DNA of 64,000 nt, taken from the NCBI GenBank assembly GCA_030532575.1, contig JAUNKV010000006.1, positions 1 to 64,000 on the forward strand, in the 5' to 3' direction. The DNA is from Propionibacteriaceae bacterium. Its GTDB lineage: Bacteria > Actinomycetota > Actinomycetes > Propionibacteriales > Propionibacteriaceae. The translations under genes were made by a program, and so were the position numbers. How positions within the stretch are numbered: position 1 is the stretch's first letter; each line of letters begins with the position of its first letter. Below are positions 1 through 8,216 of the stretch, piece by piece. Under the pieces are notes generated by a model that worked only from the letters and a program-made list of their open reading frames with translations, was not told the DNA's origin and made no database searches.

Positions 1-6
1 GAGCCC

Positions 7-67
7 AGCTCGACCAGCGGACAAGAGCCCAGTGTGACCAGCGGAGAAAGACCAGCTCGATCAGCGG
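7..67. repeat. Three imperfect 14-bp direct repeats
   Basis: The unit AGCTCGACCAGCGG occurs at 7-20, as a two-mismatch copy at 31-44 and as a one-mismatch copy at 54-67, so the copies start 23-24 bp apart. The last one overlaps the stop codon of the WD40-like gene on the minus strand. The array may continue to the left of the window. No function can be read from it. Confidence 0.5.
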
Positions 68-1383
68 GAGGGGATCAGATCGATGATGGCCCAGCCGTCC
101 CGCAGCCCCACCGCGATACCGCCATCCGGTAGCGCGGCGACGGCGTTCAGCCGGGTACCGAGGTGCAGGAAGCGCGGCTCGGCGTCGGCATCGCGGATCG
201 TCACCGTGCCGTCCTGCCACCCGGCGACGAGCCGACCATCCAGGGCGTCCAGACCCACCAGGGGTTCGCTGATCTCCTGCCCCTCCAGCGACCACCGTCG
301 CTCCGGGAACGGGTCCGGCTCCCCGAGCTGACCTGCCGAGAGGACGAAGCGGCTCCCGTCGTGCCGCAACACTGCAGGGTGGGGCATCTCCACTGCCACG
401 GGCTCCTGCAGCTGCTGACCCGTTGCGATGTCCCACACCCGCAGCGTGTCGTCGTGGGAGACCGTGCCCAGCAGCTCCCTCGTCCCCGCCACCGCCACCA
501 CGGGCTCCGTGTGCCGCTCCGACACCTCCCGGAGCGTGACGTCAGGCGCGACGACCCGCAGCTCGTACTCCGTCGCGACGGCGATCCGGGGCTGGCCAGC
601 AGTATCCAGCCAGGCCGCCACCCCGTGGACCGAATCCTGAGGCCCCACCTGGAACTCGGCGGTCTCCACACCGTCGAATGCGACGGTGAGCCAGCCCTCG
701 TCATCGCCGAGGACGGTGAGCTCACGGCCATCGGGGCAGGCGAGGGAGGCGGTCACCGGCCAGGGGAAGGGGTCATCCTGGGCGAACGGTGACAGAGTGA
801 GCTGCTCCCCGCTCCAGGCGTCCCAGGTGCGGCGGGTGCCATCCTCCTCGCTCCAGCTCACCACGCGGGGAGGCTCGTCGAGGATGGTCTCCAGTTTCCA
901 GATCGGCCCCTCGTGGCCCGACCAGCTGCCGACCGGGGTGCCCGTCGTCGGGTCCGAGACGTGGATCACCCGATCCCAGCCACCGGTCGCCAGCAGGGTC
1001 CGCCCGTCGGGACCCGGAAAGCAGGCCGCCGCGAGCTCGGCGTCGGAGCTCCCCGAGGGGTACCGCCGCACCAGCCGGGCGGTCTCGGGGTCCCAGATGC
1101 GGATGTCGTCGTCCTGACTCACCTGGGCCAGCAACCTCCGCCCATCGTGCTGGAAGGCCACGACGTCGCTGGCCAGGCACTCCCACCCCGAGGCGAGCCG
1201 CAGATGCGGCACCTGAGGCTCGCGCACCGCCGCACGAACCCGCCAGGACCCGCCGTCGGGTCCCCGATCCGGCCCATCGGTGAACCACGCAGCGGCCAGC
1301 TGGATCATGCCGGGCAGGTCGGCGGGGTCGGCGTCGTGGACGTGGCTCCCCAGGGCCTGCCGACCGAGCTCGCCGGGGCTCAC
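61..1383 (-). CDS. WD40-repeat-like protein
   Basis: This encodes about 440 residues with several WD40-type blade endings: DIRIWDPETA, VIHVSDPTTG, RRTWDAWSGE, LRVWDIATGQ and VTIRDADAEP. They are spaced as in a beta-propeller. I see no signal peptide or membrane segment, so it is probably a cytoplasmic scaffold or interaction protein; its partner is unknown. I chose the GTG at 1383 because GTGA overlaps the stop of the upstream lipoprotein gene, which suggests translational coupling. An ATG at 1419 is in frame but lies inside that gene. WD40 proteins coupled to lipoproteins occur in several actinobacterial loci of unknown role. Family call is solid; function is not known. Confidence 0.7.
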   Translation of the reverse strand: MSPGELGRQALGSHVHDADPADLPGMIQLAAAWFTDGPDRGPDGGSWRVRAAVREPQVPHLRLASGWECLASDVVAFQHDGRRLLAQVSQDDDIRIWDPETARLVRRYPSGSSDAELAAACFPGPDGRTLLATGGWDRVIHVSDPTTGTPVGSWSGHEGPIWKLETILDEPPRVVSWSEEDGTRRTWDAWSGEQLTLSPFAQDDPFPWPVTASLACPDGRELTVLGDDEGWLTVAFDGVETAEFQVGPQDSVHGVAAWLDTAGQPRIAVATEYELRVVAPDVTLREVSERHTEPVVAVAGTRELLGTVSHDDTLRVWDIATGQQLQEPVAVEMPHPAVLRHDGSRFVLSAGQLGEPDPFPERRWSLEGQEISEPLVGLDALDGRLVAGWQDGTVTIRDADAEPRFLHLGTRLNAVAALPDGGIAVGLRDGWAIIDLIPSR

Positions 1384-2705
1384 CGGCTGGCGTTCCAGGC
1401 CGCGATGACGCGGTCCCAAACCTCGTCATTGGTACGGCGAGAGTGGGTGGCCTCACCGGTGGTGGTGGACTCCAGGTACAGCTCGGCCTCCGGGAGGCCG
1501 TCGATGCGGAAGAGAATCACTGCGGTACCAGGCCAGGGCAGGGTGCGAAGCAGTCGGAAACCCTCCTCCCAGTCGGCCTCGGTGGCCTCCGGGTTCAGGG
1601 TCACCCCGCGAGGGGCGAAGTCACTCCACCGGAGGTCCACCATGCCGTGCCTCTGGGCCTCGCGCAGCGTCGGAAGGATTCGTTTCAGCTCGGAGCCGTG
1701 CCCTGAAGCCTTCACCACGGTCTTTCCCCCTTCGGCGCACTCGACCACCAGCTCGGTCACGTCGGGGATCGAGGCGATGGCCTCTGCGCAGTGCTCGACG
1801 GCGATTGTCAATTCGACCGTGCCACCGATGGAGACGTGTTCGACGCCGGGAACAGCCAGCAGCTGCTCCAGCAGCGGGTAGGACTCCTTCAGGGCGGGAG
1901 CGGAGTTGAGGGTGAACCGGTCGGCATGGACGACATCGGCTGTGCCCAGGATGTCCAGGGCCCGGCGGGCTTCGTCGAGGCTGACATCTCCCAGCCAGTA
2001 CTCGTACTCCTGGTAGCGCTGGGGTGTGATCCCGGCCTGGGAGAGCCGTGAGATGGCGTCCTGCTGGGAGCGGATCCGATGCCGGTCACCGGGGCCCACG
2101 AAGGAGACCAGATCGGGCTCGGGTTCGGAGGTGCGAAGCACCAGCTTGTGGTCTTCGGGCAGATCGTCGGCGGATGCGAAGTTCACCGGATCGTGGTAGG
2201 TCAACTCCTCGACCGGTATGGTCCTCGAACCTGCCTTCCTGAGATGCCGTGCGGCATCCTCCACCTTCGCCAGGTCGGTGAAACCGATGCGTCGGGCCGT
2301 TGACGTCCCGGGGAAGGGGGCCGTGGCCCAGCCCCACAGCTGGTGGGTGACCTTGTCGCTGTCGTGGGCGTCGAGCTGCAACTCGACCTTCCCATCGTCC
2401 TGCGGCCAGGTCATGTGAGCCTCCAGGTACTGGGGATGCTCCATGTGCTCGGTCAGCTGTTTGAACTCGAAGAAGAAGCGCTTGGCGGCCGTGGCATCAG
2501 CCACCTCGACGCTGACCCGGGCCCCCACCACGGAGGGGGGAATGATGTCATCCCGTGTGGTCACCTCGTACTCTGCCTGCCAATCGGACGTGGCGGCCCA
2601 CTGCTCGATGCGCTGCAGGGCTTCTTCCTCGCTGAGCTTCGGAGGTGAGGTGCAGGCCCCGAGCAGCAGCAGTGGCACAGCGACGAGCAGACGCAGCAGT
2701 TTCAT
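1380..2705 (-). CDS. Predicted secreted lipoprotein of unknown function
   Basis: The 441-residue product starts with a short basic and hydrophobic signal ending in the lipobox LLGAC (Cys18), so it should be lipid-anchored outside the membrane. The mature part is charged and soluble-looking, with no repeats or domain I recognise. It is translated just before the WD40-like gene with a 4-bp overlap (stop 1380-1382), so the two are probably made together. The upstream region of about 45 bp is shared with the divergent purD. Localisation is a firm inference; the role is unknown. Confidence 0.75.
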   Translation of the reverse strand: MKLLRLLVAVPLLLLGACTSPPKLSEEEALQRIEQWAATSDWQAEYEVTTRDDIIPPSVVGARVSVEVADATAAKRFFFEFKQLTEHMEHPQYLEAHMTWPQDDGKVELQLDAHDSDKVTHQLWGWATAPFPGTSTARRIGFTDLAKVEDAARHLRKAGSRTIPVEELTYHDPVNFASADDLPEDHKLVLRTSEPEPDLVSFVGPGDRHRIRSQQDAISRLSQAGITPQRYQEYEYWLGDVSLDEARRALDILGTADVVHADRFTLNSAPALKESYPLLEQLLAVPGVEHVSIGGTVELTIAVEHCAEAIASIPDVTELVVECAEGGKTVVKASGHGSELKRILPTLREAQRHGMVDLRWSDFAPRGVTLNPEATEADWEEGFRLLRTLPWPGTAVILFRIDGLPEAELYLESTTTGEATHSRRTNDEVWDRVIAAWNASR

Positions 2706-2748
2706 GGCACCACCCTACGCATGAGGCGGGTCCATTAGAGTTCACGGC

Positions 2749-3969
2749 GTGACCACTGTTCTGCTTCTCGGCTCCGGCGGGCGCGAGCACGCGCTCGGCC
2801 GGGCTCTCGCCCCCGACTGCACCCTTCACGTCGCGCCCGGCAACCCGGGCCTGGCAGGGCTCGGCACCTGCCACGGTGTCGATGCCAGCGATCCTGAGGC
2901 CGTGGTGGCCCTGGCGCGTGATCTCGCGGCTGATCTGGTGGTCGTCGGCCCGGAGGCCCCGCTCGTCGCCGGGGTCGCCGATGCCCTGCGGGAGGCCGGG
3001 TTCGCGTGCTTCGGGCCGTCGGCTGCCGCCGCCCGGCTGGAGGGGTCCAAGGCCTTCGCCAAGCAGGTGATGGAGGCGGCGGGGGTGCCGACGGCGGCCG
3101 CCCGGGTCTGCACCACCACGAAGGAGGCCGAGGCCGCGCTCGATGAGTTCGGGGCGCCACACGTGGTCAAGAACGACGGCCTGGCCGCGGGCAAGGGGGT
3201 CGTCGTCACCTCCGATCGCGACGCCGCCCTGGCCCACGCGGAGGCCTGTGGGACGGTGGTCATCGAGGAGCACCTTGACGGCCCGGAGGTCTCCCTGTTC
3301 GCCATCTGTGACGGCGAGACAGCCGTGCCGCTGCTGCCCGCCCAGGACTTCAAACGGGCAGGCGACGGCGATGCTGGCCCCAACACCGGCGGCATGGGGG
3401 CGTACTGTCCGCTGCCCTGGGCCCCCGAAGGACTCGTGGAGCAGATCATGGCCGAGGTGATCCAACCGACGCTCACCGAGATGAGGCGTCGCGGCACCCC
3501 CTTCGTGGGGCTGCTCTACGCCGGGCTCGCCCTGACCAGCCGGGGGCTGAGGGTGGTGGAGTTCAACGTGCGTTTCGGTGACCCCGAGACCCAGGCGGTG
3601 CTCGCCCTGCTGGAGACTCCGCTGGTCGAGGTGCTGGGCGCGGCCTCCCGGGGCGAGCTCGCCACACTGCCCCCGCTCTCCTGGCGCGACGGTGCCGCCG
3701 TCGTGGTGGTCGAGGCGGCTGAGGGCTATCCCGGCACCCCTACCGCAGGGGGTGCCATCGCGCTGCCAGCCGACACCGAGCAGGCCTGGACCGTCCACGC
3801 GGGAACCCGCATGGAGGGAGAACAGCTCGTCGCCTCAGGCGGGCGGGTGCTCGGCATCGTCGGGCTGGGGGAGGACCTGGAGGCCGCCAGAACACAGGCC
3901 TACGCGCACCTGGCCCAGGTGGACTACGCGGACGGCTTCCACCGCTCGGACATCGGCGTCCCGCACTGA
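2749..3969 (+). CDS. purD: Phosphoribosylamine--glycine ligase (GAR synthetase)
   Basis: This enzyme joins 5-phosphoribosylamine to glycine using ATP, the second step of purine synthesis, in the cytoplasm. The 406-residue length is slightly short but normal. Visible signatures are [13 protein letters not shown] at residues 8-20 (N-terminal domain), [10 protein letters not shown] in the ATP-grasp region near 148, [12 protein letters not shown] near 211, and the PurD signature [10 protein letters not shown] near 272. The GTG start at 2749 gives the family N-terminus directly. purB lies 2.7 kb downstream on the same strand but not in the same operon. Nothing is missing from the catalytic motifs. 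Confidence 0.97.
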   Translation: MTTVLLLGSGGREHALGRALAPDCTLHVAPGNPGLAGLGTCHGVDASDPEAVVALARDLAADLVVVGPEAPLVAGVADALREAGFACFGPSAAAARLEGSKAFAKQVMEAAGVPTAAARVCTTTKEAEAALDEFGAPHVVKNDGLAAGKGVVVTSDRDAALAHAEACGTVVIEEHLDGPEVSLFAICDGETAVPLLPAQDFKRAGDGDAGPNTGGMGAYCPLPWAPEGLVEQIMAEVIQPTLTEMRRRGTPFVGLLYAGLALTSRGLRVVEFNVRFGDPETQAVLALLETPLVEVLGAASRGELATLPPLSWRDGAAVVVVEAAEGYPGTPTAGGAIALPADTEQAWTVHAGTRMEGEQLVASGGRVLGIVGLGEDLEAARTQAYAHLAQVDYADGFHRSDIGVPH

Positions 3970-3987
3970 GCTCGCAGGAGGAAACGC

Positions 3988-4221
3988 ATGGGACGAATCA
4001 CAGTGATGCTTGACGATGCGGCAACCGTTGCTGCCCGTGAGCTGGCTCAGCGGGAGCAGCTGACCTTGGGTGAGGCCGTCTCCACGCTGGTGCGTCGAGG
4101 AGCCAGGATCAGTGACGAGTACAGGGAGCCGACAACCAGCGAGTTCAGCCAGCTCGGACGCCGACCGGGTCACCGGCTGACCAGTGAGGACGTCCATGCC
4201 CTGATGGATGAGGACATCTGA
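3988..4221 (+). CDS. Small ribbon-helix-helix-like protein, antitoxin-type
   Basis: This 77-residue protein starts MGRITVMLDDAATVAARELA, the beta-strand then helix pattern of ribbon-helix-helix DNA-binding proteins (CopG/VapB type), followed by a second helix containing LGEAVSTLVRRGARI. The C-terminal tail is acidic (MDEDI), as in antitoxins that cover a PIN toxin. A good ribosome site (GGAGG) precedes the ATG, and it sits 18 bp after purD. No toxin follows: the next gene is on the other strand. It could be an orphan antitoxin or a small regulator. Confidence 0.6.
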   Translation: MGRITVMLDDAATVAARELAQREQLTLGEAVSTLVRRGARISDEYREPTTSEFSQLGRRPGHRLTSEDVHALMDEDI

Positions 4222-4257
4222 CGACGCGACACCCTGTGTTCAGGGGAGGGACGCTCA

Positions 4258-4851
4258 TCACGACGCTGTGCCGCGGATCAGGGGTCCGATCTGGCCAAGA
4301 AGTCCCGGGTACCTGGCCTGTGTCAGTGTGACGTCACGAAAGGGGCTTGCCTCGAGGATCGTCGTCGTGTCCCGGCACGGGTCACACCCACGGTCAAGGA
4401 GCTTCGTCAGCGGGGTGGCGAGACGCTGGATGCGCCGGGCCCACGTTCCAGCAGGTGCTGCGACGTGTTCACTGACATGCATCACACCTTCCGGTGTGAG
4501 GACTCGATGCGCCTCACGCAGCACCTGTGCCGGGTCATGGACGGAGCACAGCACCGTGGCGCACACGATCACATCGACGCTGGCGTCCTCGAGCGGGATG
4601 GCCTCGGCCGGAGCAGCCAGCAGCCGGGAGCCGGAACGCTCCGCAACACGGCTGCGCAAGCTGCTCGTCGGGTGGGGCTCCAGTGCGATCCATCGAGTCA
4701 TGGCAGGTAGCAGCCGTCCCAGAGTGCCGTTGCCAGCCCCGAGGTCGAGGACCGTTCCTCGGCACGTCGCCGCGACGTGGGCCAACCACTGCTGATGTGG
4801 CACAGGCCCTCTGGGACTCCGGGTGGCAGCCATGTCACCATGATATTTCAC
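4258..4851 (-). CDS. Class I SAM-dependent methyltransferase
   Basis: The 197-residue protein has the SAM-binding motif I VLDLGAGNGTLG at residues 34-45, an acidic end of strand 2 (ALEPHP), and the motif IV/post region DVIVCATVLCSVHDP followed by VLREAHRVLTPEGV, typical of Methyltransf_11 family enzymes (UbiE-like, small-molecule type). The substrate cannot be read. The start is uncertain: a GTG at 4851 or an ATG at 4833, neither with a clear ribosome site. It stands alone between convergent or divergent neighbours. Confidence 0.8.
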   Translation of the reverse strand: MKYHGDMAATRSPRGPVPHQQWLAHVAATCRGTVLDLGAGNGTLGRLLPAMTRWIALEPHPTSSLRSRVAERSGSRLLAAPAEAIPLEDASVDVIVCATVLCSVHDPAQVLREAHRVLTPEGVMHVSEHVAAPAGTWARRIQRLATPLTKLLDRGCDPCRDTTTILEASPFRDVTLTQARYPGLLGQIGPLIRGTAS

Positions 4852-4904
4852 GCTGTGGGAACCCCCGTGGGTGAGCTCCGGCGCCTGTCGAGCCTGTGCT
4901 CCCC

Positions 4905-5492
4905 TCAGCGGGTGGCCTCCGCGAGGGGTACCTCCGCGTCGGGTTCATGCGTGATCCGGTTGCGGATGTCGCGTCTGACCACCTCGATGGACCACACCCA
5001 CAGGATGTGTCCGAAGCACTCCGAGAAGTGTTCATCCCAGGTCTGGCCGCCCGCCACCCACGGGAACGGGGTCGGCACCAGGCCGGTGGCGGGCATCAGC
5101 AGCACGTGGAAGAAGATCCACGCCAGGAATCCGAAAACCGCACCCTGCCACAGCTTGATGCGCGGGAAGTACTCGGCAACCACACAGTAGAACAGGGCGA
5201 TCACAACCGAGAACGCGAAATGCACGATGAACGAGTAGATGGGCCTCGGGTTGCCGTTGAAGAAGATCAGGGTGTGCGACTGCTCCGGGCTCATCCCGAA
5301 CCACAGCTCCAGCATCGTCTGCGGCGGATTCGTGGCATCCCGGTCCGGGGTGCGCGGCGGGAACGGTACCTCCCAGCCGAACTTGACGATGGCCGAGAAC
5401 ATCCCGGCGATCAACCCCACCAGCGCTGCCACGCCGATACGACGCCTGGCAGGGTCGGTGTGGCCGAGCAGTCGTGAGAGGAAAGCGGACAT
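4905..5492 (-). CDS. YagU family inner-membrane protein (DUF1440)
   Basis: This 195-residue protein is a membrane protein with about four hydrophobic segments: GVAALVGLIAGMFSAIVKFG, FIVHFAFSVVIALFYCVVAE, AVFGFLAWIFFHVLLMP and a C-terminal one. It carries YagU-like landmarks such as WEVPFPPRTPDRDATNPP and FSECFGHILWVW. E. coli YagU has been linked to acid resistance; the molecular activity is unknown. I set the start at the ATG at 5492, preceded by AAGGAGG, rather than the upstream in-frame start at 5525. Confidence 0.85.
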   Translation of the reverse strand: MSAFLSRLLGHTDPARRRIGVAALVGLIAGMFSAIVKFGWEVPFPPRTPDRDATNPPQTMLELWFGMSPEQSHTLIFFNGNPRPIYSFIVHFAFSVVIALFYCVVAEYFPRIKLWQGAVFGFLAWIFFHVLLMPATGLVPTPFPWVAGGQTWDEHFSECFGHILWVWSIEVVRRDIRNRITHEPDAEVPLAEATR

Positions 5493-5616
5493 GGGACCTC
5501 CTTGACGACGACGTCGCGACTGCATCGATCCTACGACGCATGACGGTCAAAAATGCCGACAATCAGCAGATCGAGGTCCGAAAGCAGCGAGGGCCTTGGT
5601 GCGATAGCGTGCGGGC

Positions 5617-5913
5617 ATGTCCGCCTACACCCTCGACAACGGGGAAGAGTTGCACCGCGAATCCCCCGAGACCTTCCAGCTGCCGTCAGCCGAGCAGCGG
5701 CACACGTTGCAGCCCGGAGCGCTCGTGAAACTGGTCTTCCGGGGCACGGATGCGGCAGGGGCTGTGCGCGTCGAGCGGATGTGGGTGCAGGTCACCGAGA
5801 AGGGCGACGGATACAGCGGCACCCTCGACAACGATCCGTATCACATCGTGGGGCTGGCCCACGGCGACACCGTCGCATTCGGCCCCGAGCACGTCATCCA
5901 GATCGACGGGTGA
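5617..5913 (+). CDS. Small conserved protein, DUF2314-like
   Basis: The 98-residue protein has the pattern GALVKLVF..., then RMWVQVTEKGDGYSGTLDND, then HGDTVAFGPEHVIQI. This resembles small DUF2314-type proteins that often sit beside polymorphic toxins as immunity-like proteins; I hold this loosely. No signal or membrane segment. Its last third is duplicated almost exactly at 6585-6682, on the far side of the toxin-antitoxin-like pair. The ATG at 5617 lacks a strong ribosome site. Confidence 0.6.
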   Translation: MSAYTLDNGEELHRESPETFQLPSAEQRHTLQPGALVKLVFRGTDAAGAVRVERMWVQVTEKGDGYSGTLDNDPYHIVGLAHGDTVAFGPEHVIQIDG

Positions 5914-5981
5914 GCTGAACCAATGGTGGTGAGGGGGCGTGGGTTGGGCGGCGGGGATGGTCCTGTCCGTCTCGCACCCTC

Positions 5982-6245
5982 TCAAAGAGCATCGATCAGG
6001 TCACGCACCAGCTGCGACGGGGTGGTGTCGCGTAGGCGGGCCACCTCGTCGAGCTTTGCCCGCCGTACGGCGTCGAGGCGCACCGTGAACGGGCGTGCCT
6101 GAACTCCGATGCTGATGGGGCGGCCAGGAATCGACGGCCCCAGATGGGTGCCGGTGTAGCCCTCCTCGGACTCGGTCACCCCGGCCCAGCGCTCGATGTC
6201 CTCATCGGTGAACGGAGTGCCGTTCACATCGGTGTACTGGTTCAT
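5982..6245 (-). CDS. Antitoxin-like ribbon-helix-helix protein
   Basis: The 87-residue protein ends with RPFTVRLDAVRRAKLDEVAR...TTPSQLVRDLIDAL, a classic RHH strand-helix-helix, preceded by an acidic N-terminal segment (DEDIERWAG). The ATG at 6245 has an excellent ribosome site (GGAGG), and lies 4 bp after the stop of the upstream toxin-like gene. That order (toxin-like first, DNA-binding partner second) is like higBA or brnTA modules. It probably represses the palindrome-containing promoter at 6523-6542. Confidence 0.65.
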   Translation of the reverse strand: MNQYTDVNGTPFTDEDIERWAGVTESEEGYTGTHLGPSIPGRPISIGVQARPFTVRLDAVRRAKLDEVARLRDTTPSQLVRDLIDAL

Positions 6246-6249
6246 GTTG

Positions 6250-6483
6250 TCACCTCCGTAGTCCAACTTCAGCAAGAACCTTCTGCGTGACCGGTATGGC
6301 GTGGAACACCGGCCAGCCGTGGGGCTCGTTCTCAACTGCGACGTACTCCAGCAGCCGCCCTTGCGCATCCAGTCCAACACCCACCCATTGGATCGGGTGG
6401 GTGTCGCGGGCGCGAGAACGCAGAGTCTGCTCGAACGCCGTGACCACATCTGCCTCGGTGATCTCGGGGGGTCGTTCGGCCAC
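6250..6483 (-). CDS. Toxin-like small protein, first gene of a reverse-order TA pair
   Basis: This encodes 77 residues: an N-terminal helix (ADVVTAFEQTLRSRAR) followed by beta strands IQWVGVGLDAQGRLLEYVAV and a short ending FHAIPVTQKVLAEVGL. Small proteins of this layout occur upstream of RHH antitoxins in actinobacteria and are annotated as toxins; the fold may be of RelE/BrnT type, but I cannot identify catalytic residues. Its stop is 4 bp from the antitoxin start. Evidence is mostly context. Confidence 0.5.
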   Translation of the reverse strand: MAERPPEITEADVVTAFEQTLRSRARDTHPIQWVGVGLDAQGRLLEYVAVENEPHGWPVFHAIPVTQKVLAEVGLRR

Positions 6484-6522
6484 CCTTGGATGTACTCACA
6501 CTCGCATCATCGTCCCTCAGGA

Positions 6523-6542
6523 TTTCGTACGACGAAAGTATA
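6523..6542 (-). promoter_or_regulatory. Probable promoter and operator of the TA-like pair
   Basis: A perfect inverted repeat TTTCGT-ACG-ACGAAA lies at 6523-6537. On the minus strand a -10-like TATACT occupies 6542-6537 and touches it, about 55 bp before the toxin-like start codon. An operator at the -10 element is the usual arrangement for autoregulated toxin-antitoxin modules. The -35 element is weak. Inferred from sequence only. Confidence 0.45.
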
Positions 6543-6571
6543 GTACGTAATCCGCACGTTGACCTGTCAGC

Positions 6572-6682
6572 ATGCCCGAAACGTCCGGCACCCTCGACAA
6601 CGACCCGTATCACATCGTGGGGCTGGCCCACGGCGACACCGTCTTCTTCGGCCCCGAGCACATCATCCGGATCGACGAGTGA
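6572..6682 (+). pseudogene. Duplicated 3' fragment of the DUF2314-like gene
   Basis: This 36-codon open frame starts at the ATG at 6572 and continues as SGTLDNDPYHIVGLAHGDTV, then FFGPEHIIRIDE and a stop. It repeats the last third of the protein at 5617-5913 with only a few substitutions (AF to FF, V to I, Q to R, G to E), and the DNA is nearly identical. The first two thirds of the gene are missing. The toxin-antitoxin-like pair lies exactly between parent and fragment. It is 18 bp before purB and probably not functional. Confidence 0.75.
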
Positions 6683-6700
6683 GCCAATAGAGTTGGGGCC

Positions 6701-8131
6701 ATGAGCGTTCCCAATGTGCTGGCCACCCGTTACGCCTCCGAGCAGATGCGCGCCATCTGGGCTCCCGAGGCGAAGGTCATCGCGGAGCGACGGCTGTGGC
6801 TCGCGGTGCTTCGCGCCCAGCGGGACCTCGGCGTCGACTTCGGCGGTGCCGATGCCGACGAGGTGATCGCCGCCTACGAGGCCGTGGTCGAGCAGGTGGA
6901 CCTGGCCTCCATCGCCGCCAGGGAGCGCATCACCCGCCACGACGTCAAGGCCCGCATCGAGGAGTTCAACGCCCTGGCCGGGCAGGAACACGTCCACAAG
7001 GGCATGACCTCGAGGGACCTCACCGAGAACATCGAGCAGTACCAGGTCCTGGAATCGCTGCGGATCATCCAGGGCCGGGTGGTGGCCGCGCTGGCGAACC
7101 TCTCGCGCCTGGCCGTCACCTGGGCCGAGCAGCCCATCACCGGGCGCTCCCACAACGTCGCAGCCCAGATCACCACGCTCGGCAAACGCTTCGCCACCGC
7201 CGCCGACGAGCTGCTGGTCGCCCACCGTCGCCTCGACGGGCTCATCAACCGTTACCCGGCGCGCGGCATCAAGGGGCCGGTCGGCACCGCGCAGGACATG
7301 CTCGACCTGCTGGGTGGCGACGCCGAGGCACTGGCGGAGCTGGAGCGACGGGTCACCGCTGAGCTCGGCTTCGCCCAGGTCCTCACCTCCACCGGGCAGG
7401 TCTACCCCCGCAGCCTCGACTACGAGGTGGTCACGGCACTCGCGCAGACCGCGGCCGCCCCGTCGAACCTCGCCACCACCATCCGGTTGATGGCCGGGCT
7501 GGAGCTGGTCACCGAGGGTTTCAAGGAGGGGCAGGTCGGCAGCTCCGCCATGCCCCACAAGATGAACACCCGCTCCTGCGAACGTGTCAACGGCATGGCG
7601 GTCATCCTCCGTGGACACGTCGCGATGGTCGGGGAGCTGGCGGGCGACCAGTGGAACGAGGGGGATGTCTCCTGCTCCGTCGTGCGCCGTGTCGCCCTGC
7701 CCGACGCCTTCTTCGCCCTCGACGGGCTGTTCGAGACCTTCCTCACCGTGCTGGCCGATTTCGGGGCCTTCCCCGAGGTGATCGCGGCTGAACTCGACCG
7801 CTACCTGCCGTTCCTGACCACCACCAAGGTGCTGATGGCGGCGGTCCGCAAGGGGGTGGGGCGTGAGGAGGCCCACGAGGCCATCAAGGAGCACGCCGTC
7901 GCCGTCGCCCTGGAGATGCGGCAGGGACTGGCCGTCAATGATCTCCTCGACCGGCTGGCCGCCGATGACCGCCTCCACCTGGGCCGCGACGAGCTGGGGG
8001 CGCTGGTGACCGATCCGCTGGAGCTGGCCGGTACCGCAGGGGCCCAGGTGGCGCGCATCGCCGAGCAGGTGGCCGAGGTCGTCGCCCAGCACCCGGAGGC
8101 TGCCGGTTACCGCCCAGGCGCTGTGCTCTGA
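6701..8131 (+). CDS. purB: Adenylosuccinate lyase
   Basis: This lyase cleaves SAICAR to AICAR and adenylosuccinate to AMP, both releasing fumarate, in purine synthesis. The 476-residue protein has the fumarase/aspartase superfamily signature SSAMPHKMN starting near residue 281, with the conserved catalytic Ser loop, plus TSRDLTENIEQ and GRSHNVAAQITTLGKR upstream. The length fits the actinobacterial PurB type. ATG at 6701 gives the expected N-terminus (ATRYASEQM). A strong hairpin follows the gene. Confidence 0.97.
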   Translation: MSVPNVLATRYASEQMRAIWAPEAKVIAERRLWLAVLRAQRDLGVDFGGADADEVIAAYEAVVEQVDLASIAARERITRHDVKARIEEFNALAGQEHVHKGMTSRDLTENIEQYQVLESLRIIQGRVVAALANLSRLAVTWAEQPITGRSHNVAAQITTLGKRFATAADELLVAHRRLDGLINRYPARGIKGPVGTAQDMLDLLGGDAEALAELERRVTAELGFAQVLTSTGQVYPRSLDYEVVTALAQTAAAPSNLATTIRLMAGLELVTEGFKEGQVGSSAMPHKMNTRSCERVNGMAVILRGHVAMVGELAGDQWNEGDVSCSVVRRVALPDAFFALDGLFETFLTVLADFGAFPEVIAAELDRYLPFLTTTKVLMAAVRKGVGREEAHEAIKEHAVAVALEMRQGLAVNDLLDRLAADDRLHLGRDELGALVTDPLELAGTAGAQVARIAEQVAEVVAQHPEAAGYRPGAVL

Positions 8132-8148
8132 GACCCAAGAAAAAGGGA

Positions 8149-8187
8149 GCCCCCGGCGAAGGGTCGTTGGGTACCCTCGCCGGGGGC
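8149..8187. terminator. Hairpin terminator between convergent purB and DUF4832-type gene
   Basis: GCCCCCGGCGAAGGG pairs with CCCTCGCCGGGGGC across a short loop, with one bulged A. It lies 18 bp after the purB stop and 30 bp after the end of the convergent minus-strand gene. There is no long U-tract, as is common in high-GC bacteria. It probably serves both directions. Confidence 0.7.
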
Positions 8188-8216
8188 ATCGGAGATGGGC
8201 GGTCTCCGATGTGGGA

